Below, one piece after another: positions 5,099-10,230 of a DNA stretch of 10,230 nucleotides. Origin of the DNA: Thermoplasmata archaeon (lineage in GTDB: Archaea > Thermoplasmatota > Thermoplasmata > Thermoplasmatales > Thermoplasmataceae); contig JAJZZW010000059.1 of NCBI GenBank assembly GCA_021797385.1, positions 1 through 10,230 of the forward strand. Reading direction: 5' to 3'. Each line of letters starts with the position of its first letter. Position 1 is the stretch's first letter. The translations under genes and the position numbers were made by a program. The notes beneath the pieces are model-generated. The model searched no databases. It was not told where the DNA came from and worked only from the letters and a program-made list of their open reading frames with translations.

Positions 5099-6355
5099 TT
5101 AATCACCCAGCCTTATGGCTTCGTTGAAAATAAAGGCACTTTCAAGCTGGGTTAAGTAACCGTAATCCATGCTGGTGCCATATGAACTTATATAATTCAT
5201 GAATGTTGTGTTTAAATCCTGTTTATGCTTTTCTATGAATTTATCGAAGGCATCATTCAGGATGATTTTCGATGTATCCTGTGAATGTGTTCCTGTAATT
5301 TTAGAAAGTTTCTGTGATACCGCCTGCCCCATGAGCCTTGACGTTGTGAATTTTCCGCCTATTATGCTGAATAAATTGTTCATATTTTCGTATATCCTGA
5401 AATCTCTTGTAGCCCTTGAATAACCTTCTCTGATCAGCGGGCGCATGGAACTGTATAGTTTTTTATACCTGTGCCTGGAAAGTGATGGAACCATCTCTGA
5501 AACTTCAGATAGCATGGTATCAAGGTCTTCCGGGTCAATGTCATTGTTATCTACATTATCAGATATAATAGCCACAGTGCCTGCAACCGACATACTTCCA
5601 TATGGGAGCAATATATCCCCATCTGAAGGTTCCCTCATTCTGTTTAAGATACCATGTGAAAATAAATAGTCATAGGATGCCATGTAACCCAGTGTGGGCA
5701 TGACCTCAAAATCGCCGATGCCGAAGGATTTTAAAAGTTGTCCTGACCATGGCCCGGTCGTGTTTATTATATAATCAAATTTCTCATTCACAATTCTACT
5801 ATGTGACCTGTATTTTATAGATTCAACAGTTTTTCCATCAACTTCAGCTTTCAGGACTTCTGATTTAAATCTCAGTTTAGCACCCATTAACTGTGCCTCA
5901 ACTGCCACAGCCGCTGCGAAGGGGTGTGCAGATATAACTTTATCAGGAACACGAAAAGCCCTTAAAATATTTTTATTAATATTCGGTTCCAGGTCAAGCA
6001 TTTCATCAATACCCAGTTCTTCTGTTGGTATGCCGTTTTCTTTATTTTTCTGTAGAAGCTTATCACCGTATTCAGCCTCTGCATCATTTAATGCAAGATA
6101 ATACCCCCCTGTATTTTTTATAAAGGATGAGGCAGTGTTAGAAAGCAGTGCGTTTTCATGTATGCATTCCTTTGCAGATTCCGCATCATTCACAGAATAT
6201 CTGGACCCGCTGTGGAGCATTCCATGAAATTTTCCTGAAGTACCGCAAAGAATGTATTCCCTATCAAAAAGTGTCACGTCATAACCATCAAGTGCAAGGT
6301 TAAGTGCAGAGAACAGCCCTGTTATCCCGGCACCTATAACGCCTATTTTCTCCAT
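5099..6355 (-). CDS. FAD-dependent glycerol-3-phosphate dehydrogenase-like oxidoreductase (GlpA/DAO family)
   Basis: A flavoprotein of the DAO superfamily, most like GlpA/GlpD, which oxidise sn-glycerol 3-phosphate to dihydroxyacetone phosphate and pass electrons to the membrane quinone pool. The Rossmann FAD motif is VIGAGITGL (6-14), with an acidic residue ending the second strand (LFDRE, 29-33). Other family blocks are GTSGKFHGMLHSGSRY (38-53, GlpA-like), ESAKECIHEN (59-68), DLEPNINKNILRAFRVPD (121-138), INTTGPWSGQ (197-206) and GGKFTTSRLMGQ (333-344, C-terminal FAD contact). At 418 residues it lacks the C-terminal iron-sulphur/BFD extension of the full-length bacterial GlpA (~540). No signal or membrane span is visible. 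It is the first gene of a pair with the CoxG-like protein and is divergent from the MFS transporter. 2-Hydroxyglutarate oxidase (LhgO)-type relatives share the fold, so the substrate is probable, not proven. Confidence 0.82.
   Translation of the reverse strand: MEKIGVIGAGITGLFSALNLALDGYDVTLFDREYILCGTSGKFHGMLHSGSRYSVNDAESAKECIHENALLSNTASSFIKNTGGYYLALNDAEAEYGDKLLQKNKENGIPTEELGIDEMLDLEPNINKNILRAFRVPDKVISAHPFAAAVAVEAQLMGAKLRFKSEVLKAEVDGKTVESIKYRSHSRIVNEKFDYIINTTGPWSGQLLKSFGIGDFEVMPTLGYMASYDYLFSHGILNRMREPSDGDILLPYGSMSVAGTVAIISDNVDNNDIDPEDLDTMLSEVSEMVPSLSRHRYKKLYSSMRPLIREGYSRATRDFRIYENMNNLFSIIGGKFTTSRLMGQAVSQKLSKITGTHSQDTSKIILNDAFDKFIEKHKQDLNTTFMNYISSYGTSMDYGYLTQLESAFIFNEAIRLGD
5102..5107 (-). promoter_or_regulatory. 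GGTGAT ribosome binding site at the glpA/coxG junction
   Basis: On the minus strand GGTGAT overlaps the last codons of the dehydrogenase and is followed by TAA and then the ATG of the CoxG-like gene. GGTGAT complements the archaeal 16S 3' tail. The spacing of three bases is short, which suggests re-initiation by ribosomes finishing the upstream gene. Confidence 0.5.
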
Positions 6356-6374
6356 AAAAGGCTTATTTTAATAT

Positions 6375-6382
6375 TATATATA
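6375..6382 (-). promoter_or_regulatory. TATA-like box of the glpA-like/coxG unit
   Basis: The minus strand reads TATATATA, centred about 24 nt upstream of ATG 6355. No Shine-Dalgarno precedes that ATG, so the transcript is probably leaderless. Confidence 0.5.
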
Positions 6383-6482
6383 TTTTTATTTAAATGTCCT
6401 TTACATAAATATTTCCGGAATGAAATTTATACACCAATTTAATATATAAAAACATTTTACGTCTCCTTCACATTGCTGGCAT

Positions 6483-6508
6483 GGTATATTCCGGGATTTA
6501 AATATACC
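6483..6508. repeat. Inverted repeat GGTATATT-N10-AATATACC
   Basis: Perfect 8-bp arms at 6483-6490 and 6501-6508 flank a 10-bp spacer, a 26-bp dyad about one hundred bases from either start codon. The geometry fits a dimeric helix-turn-helix repressor or activator. No factor is identified. Confidence 0.6.
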
Positions 6509-6529
6509 TGTGAATTCTGAAATCTATAT

Positions 6530-6557
6530 GTATCTATATAAGCATATATATTGATAC
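6530..6557. repeat. Imperfect dyad GTATC-TATATA / TATATA-TT-GATAC upstream of the MFS promoter
   Basis: Arms GTATCTATATA (6530-6540) and TATATATTGATAC (6545-6557) pair except for a two-base insertion (TT) and enclose AGCA. The dyad ends seven bases before the MFS TATA-like box, where the archaeal TFB recognition element lies, so a bound protein could activate or block initiation. Confidence 0.5.
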
Positions 6558-6563
6558 GTAGAT

Positions 6564-6574
6564 AATTTAATAAG
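6564..6574 (+). promoter_or_regulatory. TATA-like box fixing the GTG start of the MFS gene
   Basis: AATTTAATAAG is centred about 26 nt upstream of GTG 6595. An in-frame TAA at 6586-6588 rules out any earlier start, and the next in-frame ATG (codon 18) would remove part of membrane span 1. The GGGAG at 6589-6593 is too close to serve as a normal ribosome site. Confidence 0.5.
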
Positions 6575-6594
6575 TTACCTGTAGTTAAGGGAGC

Positions 6595-7785
6595 GTGCAA
6601 AAACCTGCAAGTACAAATAAAATAGTAATTTTATCAGCATTTGGAATGCTTCTTGATGGCTACCAGCTAACTGTAATCGCATTTGCCGTCCTTTTAATAC
6701 CGGATTATATACACCTCAGTGATTATTCACTCGACTATGGGCTACTGATAGCTTCCGTAATAATAGGTGCAATTATAGGAACGATACTGGTTGGATACCT
6801 GAGTGACCTTGTTGGCAGGCGCAGGGTATACCTTTCAACGCTTCTGTTCTTTATACTATTTGACATGATTTCAGTATTTTCGGTTAATTTTTATATGCTC
6901 TTTATCTCGAGGGTACTTCTTGGGGTTGTCCTCGGGGCAGAATACCCTGTTGCCAATTCATATATAGCTGAGGTAACTCCCTCCGATAAAAGGGGATTCT
7001 ATCTTGCCTTTGCAACTGTTTTCTTCAGTGTAGGGTCTATCAGCAGTGCAATAGTTGCTGTTTTTATGTTTCCATTGGGAAATATAGGATGGCGCCTGAT
7101 GCTCGGTGTCGCAGTCATACCTGCAATTATCGTAGAATTTATGAGATTTTCCCTGCCAGAGTCCAAACTCTGGGAAGAGAAAAAAGAGAAAACAGGCTTT
7201 CTTGAGATGTTTTCAAAAAAATATTCTAAGAATATAATTTTAGCAGCACTTATCTGGTTTCTTTATGATATTGTTGCCTATGGGCTGTCTCTTACACTTC
7301 CAACAATATTGAAACTGGGGCATTTCGTAACCAATGTTGACAATGCCCTTTTGACCACATTTTTCCTTGTAATAGGAATAGTTTCAGGGGTATTTGTAAT
7401 GATCAAGGTGGATAAGTTTGGAAGAAAAGGAATCCAGATTACCGGTTTTCTTATGATGGCTATTCTATTTCTCATTCTGCCGCATTATTATTTTCTTGTA
7501 GGAATTATAGTTATAGTATCTTTCCTCGAGTTATTCAATTCCTTCGATGGAGCAACAGTTGGTATAATTCCGGCAGAGGTAACAATTACCCGATTCAGGG
7601 GGACTTCATATGGATTTTCATCAATGATGGGAAAGATAGGCGCCGTTATAGGCGTAATTGCAATGTCGCTTCTTATACATGGAAAAAATTATTTTAATGC
7701 TTATATATTTTTAGCTGTAATAATGATAATTGCGATACTTCTCACACTATTGCTTCCGGAAACAAAAAATATAAAACTGGAATAA
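6595..7785 (+). CDS. MFS transporter, metabolite:H+ symporter type, 12 spans
   Basis: A 396-residue major facilitator superfamily permease of the cytoplasmic membrane, starting at GTG. Twelve hydrophobic segments can be placed, the first at about 10-35 (with DGYQLTVIAF, Asp21 inside the span) and the last at about 368-388. Family signatures are GYLSDLVGRRRVY (67-79, motif A between spans 2 and 3), ISRVLLGVVLGAEYPVANSYIAE in span 4 (104-126), DKRG (131-134), FSLPESKLW (185-193, end of span 6), DKFGRKG (273-279, second motif A) and LLPETK (386-391). The DGY motif in span 1 and GAEYPV in span 4 resemble aromatic-acid and metabolite:H+ symporters (sugar_tr/AAHS-like), so an organic acid or similar compound is a better guess than a sugar. 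It is divergent from the GlpA-like gene and convergent with urocanase, so glycerol phosphate, urocanate or histidine are possible cargoes. Substrate is not determinable here. Confidence 0.9.
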   Translation: MQKPASTNKIVILSAFGMLLDGYQLTVIAFAVLLIPDYIHLSDYSLDYGLLIASVIIGAIIGTILVGYLSDLVGRRRVYLSTLLFFILFDMISVFSVNFYMLFISRVLLGVVLGAEYPVANSYIAEVTPSDKRGFYLAFATVFFSVGSISSAIVAVFMFPLGNIGWRLMLGVAVIPAIIVEFMRFSLPESKLWEEKKEKTGFLEMFSKKYSKNIILAALIWFLYDIVAYGLSLTLPTILKLGHFVTNVDNALLTTFFLVIGIVSGVFVMIKVDKFGRKGIQITGFLMMAILFLILPHYYFLVGIIVIVSFLELFNSFDGATVGIIPAEVTITRFRGTSYGFSSMMGKIGAVIGVIAMSLLIHGKNYFNAYIFLAVIMIIAILLTLLLPETKNIKLE

Positions 7786-7798
7786 AAATAAAAAAATA
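7786..7798 (-). terminator. T-tract terminator of hutU in the 13-bp convergent gap
   Basis: On the minus strand the bases after the urocanase stop read TATTTTTTTATTT, a typical archaeal oligo-T terminator without a stem. The converging MFS gene ends 13 bp away. Confidence 0.55.
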
Positions 7799-9457
7799 TT
7801 ATTTGCTGAAATATGGGCTTTTAAATTTAGGCCCTTTCTTTATTATATCCCTTGATGATTCATACCCGGCATCTGCATGCCTTATCACGCCAATTCCCGG
7901 ATCAGCGTTTAAAACACGCTTTATGCGTTCCGCTGCGTCATCTGTTCCATCTGCAATTATTACAAATCCAGAATGTATTGCATTTCCTATTCCTGTCCCG
8001 CCACCGTGGTGCACAGATACCCATGACGCACCTGAAATGGCATTCAACAGTGCGTTAAGTATGGGCCAGTCGGCTATGGCATCGCTGCCATCTTTCATAG
8101 CTTCCGTTTCCCTGTAAGGAGATGCAACAGATCCAGTATCATGGTGGTCCCTGCCTATTGCTATCGGTGCATCCAGCTCTCCTTTCCTGACCATGTCATT
8201 TATCATGAGGCCTATTTTTTCTCTTTCTCCATAGGATGCATAGCAGATTCTGGCTGGCAATCCCTGGAAGTGAACGTATTCCCCTGCAAGCTTAATCCAG
8301 TCCGTCAGATGCTTATCATCTATATTCTTCAATATGGCTTCATCTATCTTTCTAATGTCATCAGGATTTCCAGATAGGGCAAGCCACCTGAATGGCCCGG
8401 AACCAACAGCAAACAGGTCACGTATATATGCAGGCACATATCCCTGAATTTCGAAGGCGTTGCTTAATCCCCCTTCCCTGGCTCTTGTCCTTATATCATT
8501 TCCATAATCAAATACAGAAGAACCTTTTGACTGGAAATAAAGCATGGATTTTACCTGTTTTACTATGGTTTCGTAAACCTTTTTCTTGAATTGTTCAGGA
8601 TGTTCTTCCCTGAATTTCTGGAAATTTTCTATAGTGTAGCCTTCAGGGACATATCCAAGGTTTAAATCATGTGCTGCTGTCTGGTCAGATACTATATCCG
8701 GCACTATTCCCTTATCCTGCAATTCCTGGTAAACTGTTGCAGCATTCCCCAGCACAGCAATGGATACAGGTTTTCCGGATTTAATCGCCTCATCCTTGAG
8801 TTTAAGTGCTTCATCAAGTGTTTTTGTGTATTTATCAAGATATTTGTCCCTTAGCCTTCTATTAATTTTCTCCATGTCCACCTCAACAATAATGCTTGTG
8901 CATCCATTCATCTTGGCAGCCAGTGGCTGGGCTCCTCCCATTTCTCCCAATCCTGCAGATAAAAACCATTTTCCTTTCAGATTGTCGCTGTGGTATACTT
9001 TTTTTGCAAGTGCATACAGAGTTTCGTATGTCCCCTGCAATACACCCTGAGTTCCTATATAAACCCACGAACCTGCAGTCATCTGCCCGAACATGGTAAG
9101 CCCTCTTGCTTCCAGGTCCCAGAATACATCATCGGTGGCCCAGTGCGGGACAATCTGTGCGTTTACTATAAGAACCCTTGGTGCCTCCTTTGTTGTCCTG
9201 AAAATTCCAACGGGCTTGCCCGATTGCACCAGAAGAGTTTCGTCATTTTCAAGTGATTTGAGCGACTCTATAATTTTATCATATGCTTCCCAGTTTCTTG
9301 CTGCTTTTCCCTTGCCGCCATATACTATAAGATTTGCAGGGTCCTTAGCCACCATCGGGTCAAGGTTATTCATCAGCAATCTCATAGCTCCCTCCTGAGA
9401 CCATCCCTTTGTGTTTAGTTTATTTCCATGTGGTGCATGGATATCTTTATGTTCCAT
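7799..9457 (-). CDS. hutU: Urocanate hydratase (urocanase)
   Basis: Converts urocanate and water to 4-imidazolone-5-propionate using tightly bound NAD+, the second step of histidine degradation; cytosolic homodimer in known cases. The product is 552 residues, the normal length. Visible blocks are [18 protein letters not shown] (17-34), [12 protein letters not shown] (45-56), [17 protein letters not shown] (169-185, NAD-binding), [20 protein letters not shown] (397-416, Cys405 matching the conserved cysteine of bacterial urocanase), [20 protein letters not shown] (435-454), [17 protein letters not shown] (456-472), HHGGGTGIG (483-491) and RHADAGYE (526-533). The frame extends to ATG 9475, but ATG 9457 is chosen: the TATA-like box at 9478-9487 lies 25 nt before it and almost touches 9475. 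No ribosome site is seen, and the gene stands alone. The other Hut steps nearby are limited to ftcD. Confidence 0.96.
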   Translation of the reverse strand: MEHKDIHAPHGNKLNTKGWSQEGAMRLLMNNLDPMVAKDPANLIVYGGKGKAARNWEAYDKIIESLKSLENDETLLVQSGKPVGIFRTTKEAPRVLIVNAQIVPHWATDDVFWDLEARGLTMFGQMTAGSWVYIGTQGVLQGTYETLYALAKKVYHSDNLKGKWFLSAGLGEMGGAQPLAAKMNGCTSIIVEVDMEKINRRLRDKYLDKYTKTLDEALKLKDEAIKSGKPVSIAVLGNAATVYQELQDKGIVPDIVSDQTAAHDLNLGYVPEGYTIENFQKFREEHPEQFKKKVYETIVKQVKSMLYFQSKGSSVFDYGNDIRTRAREGGLSNAFEIQGYVPAYIRDLFAVGSGPFRWLALSGNPDDIRKIDEAILKNIDDKHLTDWIKLAGEYVHFQGLPARICYASYGEREKIGLMINDMVRKGELDAPIAIGRDHHDTGSVASPYRETEAMKDGSDAIADWPILNALLNAISGASWVSVHHGGGTGIGNAIHSGFVIIADGTDDAAERIKRVLNADPGIGVIRHADAGYESSRDIIKKGPKFKSPYFSK

Positions 9458-9477
9458 ATTAAAATAAAAACACATGA

Positions 9478-9487
9478 ATATTTAAAT
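9478..9487 (-). promoter_or_regulatory. TATA-like box of hutU
   Basis: The minus strand reads ATTTAAATAT, centred about 25 nt upstream of ATG 9457. This spacing decides the start: initiation at ATG 9475 would leave too little room for a leaderless promoter. Confidence 0.55.
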
Positions 9488-9632
9488 GTTATTTTATGCC
9501 AGCGATTAAATTATACTTGAAGGCATAGAAACACTGAATACCATATAAAAATATCGCTTTAAATTAGTGTGTTGCATAATTCATTTCAATTTAATAATTA
9601 TTCCATAATAAATTTAAAACTTAAAAGGTAAA
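9488..9632. other. Intergenic region between hutU and the insertion sequence
   Basis: AT-rich sequence without a recognisable gene or RNA. The IS outer boundary must fall near its right end, close to the CCCC at 9633-9636, but no target duplication can be tested because the other end is outside the window. Confidence 0.4.
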
Positions 9633-9656
9633 CCCCTATATAGTGAAATATAGGGG
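9633..9656. repeat. Hairpin CCCCTATA-N8-TATAGGGG at the IS left end
   Basis: Perfect 8-bp arms at 9633-9640 and 9649-9656 enclose TAGTGAAA, ending nine bases before the transposase start. It probably contains or overlaps the terminal inverted repeat. Its left half (CTATATAG, 9636-9643) is about 26 nt from TTG 9666, the right distance for a TATA box, so the same DNA may be both transposase binding site and promoter. Confidence 0.6.
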
Positions 9657-9665
9657 CGATTTGCT

Positions 9666-10230
9666 TTGACACCACAAATCAATAATAAAATAAATAGAAG
9701 TATAAAAAGGTACTGGATTGGTTCCAACAGGAGATGGGAAAAGTATAATGAATCACTTGTGGACAGGGTAGAATACCTTACAGATCTATCATTCATAAAG
9801 GATTATGATTCTCTATTGGAGGAAAATAATAATGGTAAAATAGGCCATCCATACAAAGTACCCGATGCATTGATAATGTATTTAGCGAGATTAAGATCTA
9901 TATTCAATATACCTTTCAGGTCACTTGAAGGCATGTTAAGATCCTTAGCAATTATAACAGGAATAAAATCAATATCATATAGTGAAATATTCAGGAGGAT
10001 AAGGAGAATTAAGCCAGATCTGAATAGCAATATTAACAGTAAGCTGGATTGCATTATAGATTCTACTGGATATAAGATAACAATAAGGGGAGACTATTTA
10101 AGGCATAAATGGCATAAGAAAAGGAAGGGATGGCTCAAATTACATGTAATAATATCATTAAAAGATGTTACTGTATTATCATTCACAATTACAGATGAGC
10201 ATACACATGATTCTAAAGCTGCTAGAAAAC
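9666..10230 (+). CDS. IS5-type DDE transposase (3'-truncated by window edge)
   Basis: The frame is open for 188 codons to the right edge. An in-frame stop at 9651-9653 limits the start; TTG 9666 is the only reasonable start before a Met at about codon 71, and a TATA-like CTATATAG lies about 26 nt upstream. The N-terminal part is basic and helical (NKINRSIKRYWIGSNRRWEK, about 7-26). It is followed by a helical DNA-binding-like region, FRSLEGMLRSL and SYSEIFRRIRRIKP (84-117). The catalytic domain begins with CIIDSTGYKI (129-138), Asp132 being the first DDE aspartate, then WHKKRKGWLKLHVIISL (149-165) and TDEHTHDSK (176-184), a landmark of IS5-group enzymes. The second Asp and the Glu lie beyond the window, so intactness cannot be judged. 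It cuts and rejoins the IS ends during transposition. Confidence 0.88.
   Translation, partial: MTPQINNKINRSIKRYWIGSNRRWEKYNESLVDRVEYLTDLSFIKDYDSLLEENNNGKIGHPYKVPDALIMYLARLRSIFNIPFRSLEGMLRSLAIITGIKSISYSEIFRRIRRIKPDLNSNINSKLDCIIDSTGYKITIRGDYLRHKWHKKRKGWLKLHVIISLKDVTVLSFTITDEHTHDSKAARK

Larger units (their letters stand above)
6356..6594. promoter_or_regulatory. Divergent promoter region between glpA-like and MFS genes
   Basis: These 239 bases hold no gene. They contain the TATA-like boxes of both flanking genes (6375-6382 minus, 6564-6574 plus), a perfect TTCCGGAA palindrome (6413-6420) and two larger dyads (6483-6508 and 6530-6557). A related TATTCCGGG lies at 6487-6495 inside the first dyad. 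Shared control of the two genes is plausible. Confidence 0.55.
9633..10230 (+). mobile_element. Insertion sequence of the IS5 type (left part only)
   Basis: The element is recognised from its transposase and the palindrome just before it. The left boundary is estimated at the palindrome; the right end, target duplication and full length lie outside the window. It inserted between hutU and whatever follows, without visibly breaking a gene here. Confidence 0.65.

Noticed and set aside
4812..5669. Plus-strand frames of up to 96 codons opposite the CoxG-like and GlpA-like genes
   Set aside because: Antisense to well-supported genes, with no motif and no promoter spacing like that of the real genes.
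8669..9398. Several overlapping plus-strand open frames of 60-100 codons
   Set aside because: They lie wholly opposite the conserved urocanase gene and have no family resemblance or ribosome site; they reflect the codon use of hutU.
7799..9475. ATG 9475 as the urocanase start
   Set aside because: It adds six residues (MCFYFN) not typical of the family and lies three bases from the TATA-like box, which is correctly spaced for ATG 9457.
9614..10054. Two minus-strand frames (60 and 83 codons)
   Set aside because: Antisense to the IS transposase, whose motifs (DSTG, HDS) support the plus-strand frame.
1..10230. CRISPR arrays, tRNA or rRNA genes, riboswitches
   Set aside because: No spaced direct repeats, cloverleaf or known aptamer pattern was seen on either strand, though no covariance search could be run.

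Overview
The window looks like part of the chromosome of a low-GC archaeon, most plausibly of the Thermoplasmata (Ferroplasma, Acidiplasma, Picrophilus or Cuniculiplasma-like). This placement is inferred from four things. A TATA-like box sits about 24-27 nt upstream of nearly every first start codon, as expected for leaderless archaeal transcripts. Shine-Dalgarno sequences matching the archaeal 16S tail occur only at internal cistrons. The gene content includes a LysX-type ligase, an archaeal DUF4143-type ATPase and a urocanase, an enzyme rare in archaea outside Thermoplasmata and haloarchaea. The genes are AT-rich throughout. The species cannot be fixed from sequence alone.

Layout, left to right: (1) A DUF4143-type P-loop ATPase on the minus strand runs off the left edge; two tandem 25-bp dyads lie against its promoter. 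(2) A short plus-strand two-gene unit (1244-1731) encodes an unrecognised ~61-residue peptide and a ~99-residue three-pass membrane protein. (3) Glutamate formimidoyltransferase (plus strand) converges with a HisC-type aminotransferase (minus strand), with one base between the stop codons. (4) A LysX-like ATP-grasp ligase lies just upstream of hisC on the minus strand. (5) A minus-strand pair encodes an FAD-dependent glycerol-3-phosphate dehydrogenase-like enzyme and a CoxG/SRPBCC protein, with stop and start codons abutting. (6) A 239-bp divergent intergenic region carries two dyads and leads to an MFS transporter on the plus strand. (7) Urocanase (minus strand) converges on the transporter. 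(8) The left end of an IS5-type insertion sequence follows, with its transposase truncated by the window edge.

The clearest metabolic theme is histidine. Urocanase makes 4-imidazolone-5-propionate from urocanate, and the formimidoyltransferase moves the formimino group of N-formimino-glutamate to a folate. These are steps 2 and 4 of the Hut pathway, but they lie about 5 kb apart as separate transcription units, and histidine ammonia-lyase and imidazolonepropionase are not in the window. HisC (histidine biosynthesis) and LysX (carrier-protein lysine biosynthesis) add amino-acid biosynthesis. The GlpA-like/CoxG pair suggests oxidation of glycerol phosphate or a related hydroxyacid at the membrane. 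Most of the window is ordinary metabolism. The parts least explained by known families are the small peptide/membrane-protein pair and the palindromic DNA beside the ATPase.
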